In this document: in pieces, positions 1 to 10,851 of the stretch
Layout: each line of letters opens with the position of its first letter
Numbering within the stretch: position 1 is the first letter of the stretch
NCBI RefSeq assembly: GCF_013248905.1
Contig: NZ_JABRVS010000001.1
Coordinates: forward strand, 2,232,001 to 2,296,000
DNA length: 64,000 bases
Direction of reading: 5' to 3'
Source of the DNA: Shewanella sp. VB17
GTDB taxonomy: Bacteria > Pseudomonadota > Gammaproteobacteria > Enterobacterales > Shewanellaceae
Position numbers and translations under genes: made by a program
Notes under the pieces: generated by a model
Seen by the model: the letters and a program-made list of their open reading frames with translations, nothing else
Database searches by the model: none
What the model was told of the DNA's origin: nothing

Positions 1-1
1 A

Positions 2-2632
2 AATGTTAATCAAGATCTTAATGCCATTATACCGATTGAAAAACATAAGGTGGTTATTGGTTTTTCATTGGATTTTACACGTATCGATGATCCCCTTAAT
101 ACCGTTGTTGAGGTATTTAAGCGTACTCAAAACCTGCTTTCTGCAGCGGTTAAACGTTACTCTGGTGATGTGTTAAAGCAGGCGGGGTATAGCGGAGATG
201 AGATTTATCAAGGGCCCTTGCTTGAACATGGTTTTATTCTCGAACAGGATGTGGCAGATCTGGTGATGCCTAGCACCATTTATGCGTCGGACATCTTTGA
301 AGCGCTTGACAGTATGAGCGCCTTAAAAAAAATCATGGCGTTCAGCTTTATTCCTGTTGCTGGCGACAGTCTTAATCAAGGAAAAAATTACCTTAACTGG
401 CGTTTGAAAATGTCAGCCGATCATGTGCCTATGTTTGATATTGCAGCAAGTCTGGCCCAGCTTGAGTTATCGATAGAGGGGCAGGGGTATGTGCTCAGCG
501 TTGCAGAGAAGCAAACAATACTGGACAGTTTTACACCCAATGCTAATCAAGATATTGATGCTGTTGGTCATAATGATTTTTTGACTGAGTATATAAGTGG
601 GCGCTATCGGAATCTAAATCAATATATCTCATTGCAACATGAATTTCCGGCGGTGTATAGGTTAGCAGAATCTCGCTTTGACGGGACGATAGGCACGACA
701 GAGCAGGCTGGCATTTTGCAGTTGAAGGGGTATTTAACCTTGTTTGATCAGATTCTGACTGATCAATGTGCTCAGCTGGATAATTTGAGAAAACTCTTAG
801 CCTTACCTCAACAAGCCGTTTACACAAGGTTGGCGCAGGTGTTTGCGTGTATGTTGGCTAGCGAGCCACTGTCGTCGGTACAAATTGCTCATTTCTGGCA
901 AGATGTGCGCCAATTACCGATAACGCAGTTGAGTCAGCCGATCACTAATATCAGTGGGGTGGAACATTTATTAGGGGATTATTTTAGTACTTATCAGCAA
1001 CAGGGCTTTCAACCGTTGGCTGAGCCTGTGTTAAGTGAGAGTCAGCTTGATCGATTACAGCGCAGTATGGCGCATTTACTTGCTCGGTTCGCAGAAACGA
1101 CATTAGATGCAAACCTGCTTAAGTACCGAGCGGTGTTTGGCCATTATTTACAGGACTTTGAACCTATTCCCTCAGATATCAGTACCGATAATGCCTTTAT
1201 CGAGAAATTGACAGGATTAAAACAAATTATCGATTTGGTCAAGATTATTGATCATTACCCTCAGTTAAGTAAGCATCGTGCTGGGGGAGGAAACTATTTG
1301 CACAGTCATATCAGTGAATATTATGTCAGTGGATTAGCGCAACGGATCATGACGTTTATGGGGTTTTCTCATATTGGACAAATTCCACTGGCGACGAATA
1401 ATCGGGAAAGTTTTTATTTGTTAGAAGCCGAGCTATTGAGGCACGGTGGTACCGAAGAGCATTTTGCACGTAATGAACTTTATTTCGTGGTGCCAAACTG
1501 GCCGACGCGCTTAGCAGAAATGCATTTTAATCATCTACTCAATACACAAATTCAGCAGTCTTGTCCGGTACATATTATCCCTCAAGTTATTCGGGTCAAT
1601 CGTCAGGAGATGAGTTTATTTGAGCGAGTTTATTATGCTTGGCTAAATTGTTTAAGTAAGCAGTCGCTGGTGGTGTTACCTGTCCGTGAACCGATTCAAG
1701 CCAGTTTGGATACGGTACAAATATCGTTAGAACAGCAAGAGCTAGTGACGCTTTTATCATTATATCTAAGACATTTCACCTATGAACCCACCCAATTTAT
1801 GTTGTTTCTACTGGAAGAAGTCGGCGGTGAGGTTGGGGAAATGTCTCAGGAAGACTTAATGGTCTGGTTGCTTGAATACAGTAATGAAAGCCTGGTCGAT
1901 GCCCAACTGAACATGTACCTGCTTAATCAGGGAATGCCAGAGGTGATTAAGGCGTTAAAAGCAAAATTAACCCCTGAGCATGCCATCTTACTAGACGATT
2001 ATGCCAACTCGTTAGAGGCTGATGATCTTGCCAGCATTAAGCAGTATTTTTGTCAGCTAATTGATACGAACCCTGAGGCTTATCCTAATCAAAGCGGGCA
2101 AGGCAGCTTGTTAAATCTTGCGCTGAGTATTGAAATTAACCTTTCGCTTACCGATCAAGATTCATTGATATTACATCATGCCAGTCTGCGGGGGGTTATC
2201 GATGAATTAAGGGTTAAACTCATTGATAATCCTAGTCATTACCCTGGTGTTAGTGTTAATTCTTATCTTTTTAGCTGCCTGATACGTTTGAGTTTGAAGA
2301 TCTGGTTAGCAGTGGAACATCGAGCTGAGGTGGACGGACTGAGCTTAGCGATAATAGTGGCGCAAATAACAAATTTACTTGAAGTGGAGGAGCCACTTTA
2401 TTCTAACCTGACAAGCGCTGAGTTGTTTACGGCACTGTGTCATCAACATCTGGAAAGGCTCATTACCCCGAAAAGCATCAGTAAAGGTGAAATAGGGCAA
2501 ACATTTCGTATTGGCTACCCAGTACTGGAGCAATTGAAAACCAATTATCCGATAAATATCGCCAAAATCAACCCGTATTCAAAGCATAAGCCTGAACTGA
2601 CTCTGGCCATTAACGAACCATTTAGCATATAA
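2..2632 (+). CDS. eCIS baseplate-associated large protein, 5' end cut by window edge
   Basis: The reading frame is open to the left edge of the window, so the gene begins upstream; the GTG at 50 is only an internal candidate and has no good ribosome site. At least 876 residues are visible. The segment 'QGPLLEHGFILEQDVADL' followed by a 'SDIFEAL' stretch, and later 'QHEFPAVYRLAES' followed by 'LKGYLTLFDQIL', resemble conserved blocks I recall in large uncharacterised proteins encoded inside extracellular contractile injection system clusters near baseplate genes. No signal peptide or membrane segment is visible in the part shown. It lies 9 bp upstream of the fibre gene, so the two are probably co-transcribed. 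A role in baseplate or tail assembly is inferred from family resemblance and neighbours; the biochemical function is unknown. Confidence 0.6.
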   Translation, partial: NVNQDLNAIIPIEKHKVVIGFSLDFTRIDDPLNTVVEVFKRTQNLLSAAVKRYSGDVLKQAGYSGDEIYQGPLLEHGFILEQDVADLVMPSTIYASDIFEALDSMSALKKIMAFSFIPVAGDSLNQGKNYLNWRLKMSADHVPMFDIAASLAQLELSIEGQGYVLSVAEKQTILDSFTPNANQDIDAVGHNDFLTEYISGRYRNLNQYISLQHEFPAVYRLAESRFDGTIGTTEQAGILQLKGYLTLFDQILTDQCAQLDNLRKLLALPQQAVYTRLAQVFACMLASEPLSSVQIAHFWQDVRQLPITQLSQPITNISGVEHLLGDYFSTYQQQGFQPLAEPVLSESQLDRLQRSMAHLLARFAETTLDANLLKYRAVFGHYLQDFEPIPSDISTDNAFIEKLTGLKQIIDLVKIIDHYPQLSKHRAGGGNYLHSHISEYYVSGLAQRIMTFMGFSHIGQIPLATNNRESFYLLEAELLRHGGTEEHFARNELYFVVPNWPTRLAEMHFNHLLNTQIQQSCPVHIIPQVIRVNRQEMSLFERVYYAWLNCLSKQSLVVLPVREPIQASLDTVQISLEQQELVTLLSLYLRHFTYEPTQFMLFLLEEVGGEVGEMSQEDLMVWLLEYSNESLVDAQLNMYLLNQGMPEVIKALKAKLTPEHAILLDDYANSLEADDLASIKQYFCQLIDTNPEAYPNQSGQGSLLNLALSIEINLSLTDQDSLILHHASLRGVIDELRVKLIDNPSHYPGVSVNSYLFSCLIRLSLKIWLAVEHRAEVDGLSLAIIVAQITNLLEVEEPLYSNLTSAELFTALCHQHLERLITPKSISKGEIGQTFRIGYPVLEQLKTNYPINIAKINPYSKHKPELTLAINEPFSI

Positions 2633-2641
2633 GGAATTCAC

Positions 2642-5600
2642 ATGAGTGATGAGCAAACTAAGCCTGTTGAAGAAGCATTAGAAACTGGCAGTCGTGATGA
2701 TTTAAAAAGTAAATTTGCGAATAACGAAACTCCAACGGGTAATGATTTTGCTGACTTAATCGATGCAGCGATCAATCAACTGGATGATGGTATTGCGGTG
2801 AATGAGAGCCGGATCAGTTTTGCTAAAGGCATCGCATTAACCGATCCTGCTGCGTTAGCTGGAGCGAGTTATATCGAACATGACAAGCTTAATATTGCCG
2901 ATAAATTGGTATTAGGGGGAACTGAATTCAGTGAAACTCTTAAGGTTTATAATACCTTTAGTGTGCATGACAATGAGGCTGACTGTGATGTGGCGATTGG
3001 CAAAACGAATGCTGCTGGTCAAGTTCATGCGCTGGCCGTCACGGGTAGCAGTGTATTCAATGGCCAGTTTGACGTTGACGGTCAGTTAAATGCTCACGGT
3101 GATGCTCAGCTTAATGGCGCGCTGGATGTCACGGGGGATATCAATGTCACCGGGAGTGTAGATGCGACACAAACGTTAACCGTTGGAGCGCTCGGAGAGT
3201 TTAAAGATCAAGTGAATATAGGTGAACTTGGTTCGAGTGCAAATGCTTTATTGAACATTAGAAATATAGCCAGTGAAACTCGCGATTTGTTGCGCCTCGA
3301 AGACAGTAGCGAAGACACCACCCCTATGGTTGTTAAGGGTAACGGGCGTGTAGGTATTCATAATGATGATCCGCAAAATTTATTGGATATTAGCGGCAAT
3401 GTCAGAATAGGCAGCAGCGCCTTGATGGACGGAGTAGACAATAGTTTGTCGGTGGAAACAAGGCTTGGTATTGGCATCGCCACTCCTCGCGCTAAGCTTG
3501 ATGTTTACAGTACGGGTGAAAGTGAACTGGTTAGGATAGGTAAAAATGATAAAACCGTAGTGAAAGTGACAGACAATGGCGCAGACGCAGATATTCAGTT
3601 AATGGCTCGTACTCTGGTGGGTGATACATTAACGGTTAATGAGGCTATCACGGCGAAGTCGATCGATATTTTGGGCGAATTAACGGCAGGCTCTGCAACG
3701 ATTAATGGCTTAAGTCAAACTGGAACGTTAGTGGTGGGGCCGGAAACCACCACCGAGACGGGGCCTGTTTCTGCAGCTGCTGCGACCTTTAATTTAGATG
3801 TTAATGTTAAGGGGCTAACATCATTACAGCACACCCACGTTTATGGCAAATTGGATGCAAAAACCCAGTTATCAGCACACAAGGCCAATGTCAGGGATAA
3901 ACTTGCTGTCGGTGTCACCGATGAGGTGATTGCCGATGCCGTTTTGCAAGTCAAAGCGGCAGGTGCAGACAGTTCGGCATTATTGGTTAAGGATCATGAA
4001 AATAAAGATGTGATCCGAGTTAAACAAGGTTTAGTGGATTTAGGCAATGATAATACCCCGGTCAATTTGCACGTTAGCGGCAATAGCCAGGTTAACAATT
4101 TAACCGTCAGCCTTGTATCTGAGTTAGCCGATGCCAGTATTAGTAAGCATCTTTCGATTGGTGAATTGGGTCATGATATAACCAGTGATTCGGCTGAACA
4201 TGCACGTTTTTGCCTGACCTCTGATACCAGCATACCTAAAGCTATCCGAATTAAGCATCAAGATGGCACAACCGTGACGAACTTGATGGCCAGCAAAGCT
4301 GATAAGCTAGGCTTTCATGTTAGTGAGCCACTGGTGGCATTTCATGTGGGGGCGGCCAGTCAATTTGATGAGCAGGCCAGCTTTTTATCTGGCTTGAATG
4401 TGCTTAACGATCAATCTGGAAATACCATGTTTAGCGTGGCAGAGGCGGGAGCCTCTTTCGGTCATGCATCAGCACCTGTGCCTGTGACTGTTTATGGCGA
4501 GACAGATATCTTCGGCCATTTTAATATTAATGCCTTACTCAACGCAACTGAAGAGACGCTGAACTTAAATCAGCAAGTGGCGGGGATACCTTTAAAAATA
4601 GTACAAACAGACAGCCTTGATTATATTCACGCCAGTGCTGGTCAGTTGGCCATTAATACCCCACTTGGGGATAAAAGTCTTGATGTGTTAGGTGATGCAC
4701 AGATTTCAGGTCAGGTTAGAATTGAACATATGGCTGAAGGGGACAATGCCTTAGAGGTATTAGGCAAGGCTCAAGTCTCACATATATTTACGGTGAACGG
4801 TGTAACATTTTTAAATGATGCGGTTAATGTGACAGGCCCCTTGACCGTGAGTCATAGTGGTGATGAGGGGATAAACGCACTGAATGTTACTGGGCATGGG
4901 GCGTTTAGTCAGTCATTAGCGGTTGCAGATGGGGTTGATATCACTGGTGAACTGACGGTGACGGGCTTGGGTACATTTAATAACGCGCTGGTGGTTTCAG
5001 GCACTGCAGAGTTTAGCCAGACCGTGAATGTCACTGGAAAAATGACTGTAGATGATGAATTACATATTCAGGGTGATGATGTTTCAGGCTTGGCAATGAC
5101 GGTGGATAAAAGGGCTAATTTTAGGGATAACTTATTGGTTTCTGGTGACATAGGCTTATCCACTATTGAACCTACTGCTCGATTGCATATTCAACAAATT
5201 GACCCTACTAAAGCGGCGTTTAAAATTGATACTGTCGGCGATGAAGACAGTGGATTAATTTTTAAACAGGGGAAGCTAGGCGTTGGGGTTGCTGATCCCG
5301 ATGCTGAATTGGTCGTGGCTGGCACCGCAAAGATAAATCAAGACTTGCATGTTAAACGTCAGGCGTATTTAGATAACTGTTTATACGTTGATCAACTGGC
5401 GACATTTAGCAGTAACATTAAGGTGCACGGCCTTACAGAGCTGAACGGCCAAACGGTGATAGGTGATATAAACTATCCGGATAATGATGCTGCAAGAACG
5501 GCGCAGTTGTGCTTATTTCAAAATAGTTATGCGAGTGCTTTTAAAATTATCAGCGAAAATGAGGCCCCGGTTGTGTTTGCCCGAGGAAAGCTGGGAATTG

Positions 5601-7309
5601 GCACGGATAATCCTCAAGTCGAATTGGATGTGAGTGGTCAGGTTGATATAAAAGGAACGTTATTTGTTAGAGATACCGTTGAAATTAGAGGTAGGGTGAC
5701 TCAATTTCAGGGGGCTGATGTCTGGGGGGATGTGATTTTACATTCAGATCTTACCGTTGGTGATAATACCGTGTTGCAAGACAGTTTAGAGGTTGTGGGT
5801 AAAACCACGTTGAAGAACACCTTAGATGTTAACAGAGCCTGCCACTTTTTAAGCACCTTAGATGTTGTGGAAAATGTGACGTTTAGTGCTAATTTGGATG
5901 TGGGGAATCATACAACGTTAAAGGGAAATTTAACCGTTGCCAATATGGGGGCTTGTGTGACGCTTTGCCCGCCTACGACACTTGAAAGCAGCTTAACGGT
6001 CAATAGCAGTAGTGTATTCCAAGGTAAGGCTCAGTTTGATCAAAGTTTAGCGCTTGGGCTGGATAAGCAGCAGACTCAGGCCAAAATGCATATTTGTGCT
6101 GATACTGAACAGCCTGCATTGATTGTTGATGTCAGTAATCCTCCATTATCAGAGTTAAGCAATACCACGACCACTGATAAGCAAAGGGCGCTTATTGTGA
6201 CTGCTGACGGTAAACTAGGCCTCCATTGTCCAACCCCAACAGCCACTTTAGATGTCAACGGCAATGTGCATGTAGCGCAGGAGTTAACGGCTAAAAAGGT
6301 GATTCTTGAAGAGGGGCTAGCTTTCCAAAGTTCGCTTGAAATTACCGATTTTTCTAATGATGTTAGCTTAGGAGGAGAGGCTGCTTCGGAGACTGTTTTG
6401 CCGACTCAAGCGGCAGTTAAGGCTTATATTGATGACGTATCCAGGAGGTTCGGTTATGGTGGCAAGGTTTGCGCCATTTATTGTCAAACTGAATTTAATG
6501 CCCTGTTTAATTGTGGTCATGATACTCAAATAGCAGAAAATACCACCATATTGCTGTTTCCCCTTGTGAGTGAGAGTGCCATCAGTGGTAAGTACATGTT
6601 GAAAAATACTGTGGTGTTAGGCTCAGGTGTGAGCATTATCGGCTTTAACGAGAAAACCACGTGTATTATCAAAGATACTCGCATTAATGATATGCCTGTC
6701 GGTCGTTTTATTATTAAAGGGACTCATCAAAATGCCGTAGTTGAAGATATCAAATTGGAAGGTTTTACCTTTGATGGCGACAATTATGTTCATCCCACAT
6801 CTGGTGGAGCCTTTGAGCTTAAATATGCCAAAAACTGTCAATTAAATTGCCATATCGTTAACCATAAGTCAGCTGGAAATGGCGGTGCTATTTATGGTGA
6901 GATGCAAAATGGTCAGCAGACTGTCAGCCACATAGAGGCATTAAATATTCGTTATTGTAGCGCGGAAAACAATGCCGGCGGTGGGGCTTACGGTTTGGCT
7001 CTTTCTCATATTAAGGCTAAACATTGCCTTGCTAAATTTGGTGGTGCTGTGGCGTGTTGTGATGAAAGTAAAGTTGAGGCAATGGATAATACTGCTCTGG
7101 TTTATGGCGGTGGTGCTTACTTTTGCAATAACCTATTTTGTGATGGTTTTTGGCAAGGGAACCATGCACCAGAGGGGAAAAATATTTATGCCAACGATTG
7201 TCAATCTGCAACCGAAACCCATGTGCATTATGAATATTATTGGCATGCTTTGTATTTAGATGCTCCGATTATTAGCCACAGTGACTTTTGGCGCAGCGAT
7301 AACCTCTAG
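2642..7309 (+). CDS. Giant tail-fibre-like protein with repeated shaft and beta-helix C-terminus
   Basis: This 1555-residue protein is probably the receptor-binding fibre of the particle. The N-terminus (about residues 15-50, 'SRDDLKSKF', 'DFADLIDAAINQLDDG') resembles the attachment end of eCIS fibres. Residues about 130-1230 are a long array of short beta repeats of the pattern LxVxGxxxFxxxLxVxG, interrupted by at least five fibre motifs of the type 'KLGIGTDNPQVELDVSG' (near residues 236, 553, 878, 982 and 1190). A 'LPTQAAVKAYID' motif near residue 1253, common before the tip in bacterial fibre proteins, leads into a Cys- and Gly-rich region (about 1335-1520) that looks like a right-handed beta-helix. 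The start has an AAGGA site 7 nt upstream. A hairpin follows the stop. The target receptor cannot be guessed. Confidence 0.75.
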   Translation: MSDEQTKPVEEALETGSRDDLKSKFANNETPTGNDFADLIDAAINQLDDGIAVNESRISFAKGIALTDPAALAGASYIEHDKLNIADKLVLGGTEFSETLKVYNTFSVHDNEADCDVAIGKTNAAGQVHALAVTGSSVFNGQFDVDGQLNAHGDAQLNGALDVTGDINVTGSVDATQTLTVGALGEFKDQVNIGELGSSANALLNIRNIASETRDLLRLEDSSEDTTPMVVKGNGRVGIHNDDPQNLLDISGNVRIGSSALMDGVDNSLSVETRLGIGIATPRAKLDVYSTGESELVRIGKNDKTVVKVTDNGADADIQLMARTLVGDTLTVNEAITAKSIDILGELTAGSATINGLSQTGTLVVGPETTTETGPVSAAAATFNLDVNVKGLTSLQHTHVYGKLDAKTQLSAHKANVRDKLAVGVTDEVIADAVLQVKAAGADSSALLVKDHENKDVIRVKQGLVDLGNDNTPVNLHVSGNSQVNNLTVSLVSELADASISKHLSIGELGHDITSDSAEHARFCLTSDTSIPKAIRIKHQDGTTVTNLMASKADKLGFHVSEPLVAFHVGAASQFDEQASFLSGLNVLNDQSGNTMFSVAEAGASFGHASAPVPVTVYGETDIFGHFNINALLNATEETLNLNQQVAGIPLKIVQTDSLDYIHASAGQLAINTPLGDKSLDVLGDAQISGQVRIEHMAEGDNALEVLGKAQVSHIFTVNGVTFLNDAVNVTGPLTVSHSGDEGINALNVTGHGAFSQSLAVADGVDITGELTVTGLGTFNNALVVSGTAEFSQTVNVTGKMTVDDELHIQGDDVSGLAMTVDKRANFRDNLLVSGDIGLSTIEPTARLHIQQIDPTKAAFKIDTVGDEDSGLIFKQGKLGVGVADPDAELVVAGTAKINQDLHVKRQAYLDNCLYVDQLATFSSNIKVHGLTELNGQTVIGDINYPDNDAARTAQLCLFQNSYASAFKIISENEAPVVFARGKLGIGTDNPQVELDVSGQVDIKGTLFVRDTVEIRGRVTQFQGADVWGDVILHSDLTVGDNTVLQDSLEVVGKTTLKNTLDVNRACHFLSTLDVVENVTFSANLDVGNHTTLKGNLTVANMGACVTLCPPTTLESSLTVNSSSVFQGKAQFDQSLALGLDKQQTQAKMHICADTEQPALIVDVSNPPLSELSNTTTTDKQRALIVTADGKLGLHCPTPTATLDVNGNVHVAQELTAKKVILEEGLAFQSSLEITDFSNDVSLGGEAASETVLPTQAAVKAYIDDVSRRFGYGGKVCAIYCQTEFNALFNCGHDTQIAENTTILLFPLVSESAISGKYMLKNTVVLGSGVSIIGFNEKTTCIIKDTRINDMPVGRFIIKGTHQNAVVEDIKLEGFTFDGDNYVHPTSGGAFELKYAKNCQLNCHIVNHKSAGNGGAIYGEMQNGQQTVSHIEALNIRYCSAENNAGGGAYGLALSHIKAKHCLAKFGGAVACCDESKVEAMDNTALVYGGGAYFCNNLFCDGFWQGNHAPEGKNIYANDCQSATETHVHYEYYWHALYLDAPIISHSDFWRSDNL

Positions 7310-7321
7310 TGCTAATACTCT

Positions 7322-7345
7322 CCGGGATTTTTATCCCGGTTTGAT
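7322..7345 (+). terminator. Hairpin between fibre and tape-measure genes
   Basis: A perfect 7-bp stem (CCGGGAT/ATCCCGG) with a four-T loop lies 13 bp after the fibre stop codon and is followed by TTTGATT. The weak T tract suggests partial termination or an mRNA-end stabiliser within the operon rather than a full stop. Confidence 0.5.
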
Positions 7346-7381
7346 TAACCTCTCCAGTAAAGACTTATGAGTTGAGTAAAT

Positions 7382-10300
7382 ATGTCGTTAATGATTGATA
7401 ATTTACATCTTGATATTAAATATCATCATAATAGGCCGAGGAAGGCCGCTGAATTTGAGCAACAATTACAAAGTATGGTACTGGCATCGCTCGATAAATT
7501 AATGTTTGCTAATGTTGGTGACTCACTGTCGTTGCCGGATATTCATGTTAATTTCCCTCAGATAAATGCTGATCAGTTCATGCTCGATCCTCAATATTAT
7601 TTTAACCAGTATGTGTTTCCGAAAATCACGCAAGTGTTTAACATGGCGATGGACAGAGCTTATCGGGAACAGAGCGGTGATGTAACTAAAAATGTGGTCA
7701 CCAAAACAGGTTCACTTAGCACATGGTCAGAGATTAAGTCTGGGTTAGTTTATTCACGAGGAGCTCTTTTTGATTGTCATGCCTCACAGCCGAAACAGCA
7801 GCTATTCACTCTGTTATTGCAGTGTTTGCAGCTTGAACCTGGTTACCGGTGCTTGATTCAATCTTGGTTGCTATTACCTGTTGCTAGGCTTAATTTGATA
7901 AAATTGCTGATGCATCAAGAGGGAGTCATTCAAGTGGGGACTTTACTCCAACTATTATTTCCTAAAATAAATTCAGAGCAATATTTACCTTATATTCAAT
8001 CTCCTAATTTGGCTGTGGCAACCCAGAAGAGTATGTGGCAAAACTATCTATTTGGCTTGCTTAATATTGCTCAAGGGGCAGATGAAAATAAACCCAAGCA
8101 GTTATTACTGATGCTACAGAGTTATCACTTAGTATTTATCACAGCAGGAAGTTTAGAGCTCAATAGCGGCAAGCAATCACAACAGAGTAGACATCATTTT
8201 AGTCAACTTATGATGCAATTACGCGATAGGTTAACCAAGGTGGTAGAAAAACCTTGGCTAAATGCCCTGACGACTTGGGTGAGTCTTGTGCAATACCAGG
8301 GAGTGAAAGATATTGATATTCATGGGCTTGAGCGCTTGTTAAATACCGGTCTTAGTGTATACATACCGAGTGTCAAACCTAAGATGGGTAACTTTGCGTG
8401 CTTGATTAATGCATTAACGGCCTTACATCATAAGCTCAATCAGCTAGTAGCTTTTACAGGGACTGAGCAGCAGTTACAAGTCAAGTTGAGAGCTTTAGTT
8501 TTATGGCTGCAGCAGGTTCAAGGCTTGCCTATAGAAATTGTTGATAAAACCCATAAACAACTCAATTTATTGGCCACGTATCATTCATCCAATCGTAGTC
8601 GCATTGATGTGGCTCAACTCAGTGAAAAGTTTGATGCTGTGTTGAGCAAGAGTTTTGCTGCAAACAAAATCGAACTTTGTCAGATTATTGAGCAAATATT
8701 ACAGGTTGCCAGTTTACCCTTATCTCTGTATCAGCGACTCGATCAAAGCTTAAATGAAATACTTGATGGGAAAGTGAAAAAGTTGGCTGTTTTATGTCGG
8801 CATCCACTGGGGGTTGTGTTATGTGCTGATATTAATAAGTGGTGTTCATTAGTCAATCAATTAACGAACAACCGTGGCCATGTAGGCATGTTAGACGGTA
8901 CCGTTTCAGGTGGTTTATCTAGAGAAACTCTGGGACATTGGCAAGCGATTATTTCGGAGTTAATGCTGGCGGATTTTACCGGCCCAGATATATGCTTGTC
9001 AGTCACCGAGAGAGCACAGCTACAGCCAATGTTAGCGGCATTGATGATGTTTAACGTTCAGCTGCCAGCAGATAGCCAGCAGTTAGTGAAGGACTTTTTA
9101 CAGCAATATGATCGTGTTTCATTGAACAAATTACACACCCAGTTGTTTTTGTTAGTGCCGGAGTCGGCATTGATAAATGAGGTGAAAAGGACCGGAGATG
9201 CGCAAAATGCAGTATTGCTCAAATCGAGTGAACAAAGCTCATTTGACTCCTTATATCGGATTGAACGGGACGTGTTGACTAAGGTAAAAGGTGCGCTGAG
9301 CAGGCTTCTCCATTCTCTTGATGATGAGCATTATTTTTACCCGCTGCTGTCGTTATTTTTGATTCATCTTGAGCAAGGTAATACAAAAAAAATAAAGAAT
9401 CTTATGCTTGGTCATCATTTATATCAGGAGTTAGCTAAATTATGGATGTTAATTGATGATAATCGATGGGGGAAAGCCGCTGATATTTTATTTTGGCATG
9501 AATTTAAGGCTTGTATAGAAGAGCAATTGAGTATGCTAACCAGAATTGACGATGGGCTTCATGTCGATATTATGAGTTGGTGGGGTCCCTTAGTCATGGC
9601 TGTTCCAGAGCCTGTAATAAGCGGTAACAAAATCGTTGCTAAACATAGTGTGACACAGTCAATATCTAGCTTAATCGAGGCTGGAGATAGTCAGGATATA
9701 GGGTCTTATTCTTTCGATAAATCGGTATTTATTACCCTGCAAGCGAATTTATTAGCGACAATCTTAGCGTTACCAATAGCGAAGGTACAAGACAATCCAG
9801 CCGATATTCTTGCGATGACTGCATGGTGTGAGCAGTGCATTAGCGTGTTAGCTGATATCAAGGGGAAACCTAATGATAGTGAAAATATTGAGCCAGATGT
9901 CATGATACGCCAACAAGTGTTACTCGGCTTATTAGAGCAAACAAAAAATGGGCTTCAACGAGTCAATCGTCTTGCAGATAATCACATAACGGCCGAGATC
10001 GCTTTAGTGGGTCACTTAGTTGCTGATGTCAGCGAGCTGAATGAGTTGAGACAATTGGATCTGGTTGAAGTGTTGCTTAATGAGGATAATGAACAATACA
10101 TTGAACAGCAATTAAGGCCAATGGCACCTTATCACCAAGCGATCGCCCTGAGCTTAGATAAATTGGCCAGTAGCAAACTCAATACAGCAAAAGTACTGCA
10201 TATCGCGAAGATAGATACTTTGGTTACAGAGGTTGTGGATAAAATAAGCGCCATTAAGCAATGGCAATCTGAGCAATATCAACAGCTGCTTAGTCTCGAT

Positions 10301-10801
10301 GCCGGTTTACTTTTACTTTGGCCCTACCTGAATACATTTTTTAATCAATTTAGTTTATTACAGACAAGCGAAGCGGGAATCACCGAGTTTGTTGATCAAA
10401 GGGCACAAGCTAAAGCACATGCGCTATTAGTGTGCCTGTTGTCAAAGCCGGTAACTGAAAACGTGTATGTAGTGGCAAATTTACTTGTCGGATTTGAACC
10501 TGAAACGTTAGCTGAAACAGAAATAAAGTTAAATCAAGATGATAACCTTATTTGTGAGCATTTTTTGACTGTAATCATTAATCACTGGCAAGCCCTGAAA
10601 GGGATGCCTGTGGCCAGTTTTAGGGAAATGTTTTTATTAAGAACGGTGAATTGTGCAATCTCGGAGCTTGGCTACAACCTAAGTGTAGAAAATAAAGCTC
10701 AAGATGTACTCATGACTAAATTACCTTGGGGGTTGGGCATCATTAGCTTACCTTGGTTAGGTAAGCAGTTACTGCAAGTGGAATGGCAACATGGCTGCTA
10801 A
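7382..10801 (+). CDS. Contractile injection system tape-measure-like protein (Afp14/Pvc14 type)
   Basis: This is a 1139-residue, mostly alpha-helical, Leu/Gln-rich protein. The N-terminus ('IDNLHLDIKYHHN', 'AAEFEQQLQSMVLASLDKL', then 'LPDIHVNFPQI') follows the pattern of the CIS tape-measure family: a short beta strand, a helix named for its glutamines, and a second 'L.I..L.I.FG'-like strand. In Afp and PVC particles this protein sets sheath length and occupies the tube lumen. No signal peptide or transmembrane segment is evident. ATG at 7382 is used; a second ATG 9 nt downstream is possible and the ribosome site is weak. It follows the fibre gene on the same strand, in agreement with eCIS gene order. 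Family assignment is by motif recognition, not by alignment. Confidence 0.68.
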   Translation: MSLMIDNLHLDIKYHHNRPRKAAEFEQQLQSMVLASLDKLMFANVGDSLSLPDIHVNFPQINADQFMLDPQYYFNQYVFPKITQVFNMAMDRAYREQSGDVTKNVVTKTGSLSTWSEIKSGLVYSRGALFDCHASQPKQQLFTLLLQCLQLEPGYRCLIQSWLLLPVARLNLIKLLMHQEGVIQVGTLLQLLFPKINSEQYLPYIQSPNLAVATQKSMWQNYLFGLLNIAQGADENKPKQLLLMLQSYHLVFITAGSLELNSGKQSQQSRHHFSQLMMQLRDRLTKVVEKPWLNALTTWVSLVQYQGVKDIDIHGLERLLNTGLSVYIPSVKPKMGNFACLINALTALHHKLNQLVAFTGTEQQLQVKLRALVLWLQQVQGLPIEIVDKTHKQLNLLATYHSSNRSRIDVAQLSEKFDAVLSKSFAANKIELCQIIEQILQVASLPLSLYQRLDQSLNEILDGKVKKLAVLCRHPLGVVLCADINKWCSLVNQLTNNRGHVGMLDGTVSGGLSRETLGHWQAIISELMLADFTGPDICLSVTERAQLQPMLAALMMFNVQLPADSQQLVKDFLQQYDRVSLNKLHTQLFLLVPESALINEVKRTGDAQNAVLLKSSEQSSFDSLYRIERDVLTKVKGALSRLLHSLDDEHYFYPLLSLFLIHLEQGNTKKIKNLMLGHHLYQELAKLWMLIDDNRWGKAADILFWHEFKACIEEQLSMLTRIDDGLHVDIMSWWGPLVMAVPEPVISGNKIVAKHSVTQSISSLIEAGDSQDIGSYSFDKSVFITLQANLLATILALPIAKVQDNPADILAMTAWCEQCISVLADIKGKPNDSENIEPDVMIRQQVLLGLLEQTKNGLQRVNRLADNHITAEIALVGHLVADVSELNELRQLDLVEVLLNEDNEQYIEQQLRPMAPYHQAIALSLDKLASSKLNTAKVLHIAKIDTLVTEVVDKISAIKQWQSEQYQQLLSLDAGLLLLWPYLNTFFNQFSLLQTSEAGITEFVDQRAQAKAHALLVCLLSKPVTENVYVVANLLVGFEPETLAETEIKLNQDDNLICEHFLTVIINHWQALKGMPVASFREMFLLRTVNCAISELGYNLSVENKAQDVLMTKLPWGLGIISLPWLGKQLLQVEWQHGC

Positions 10802-10851
10802 TCCATAGCGATATAATGCAATTTTATCTGTAGCACTAAAGAGGCGCTGAT

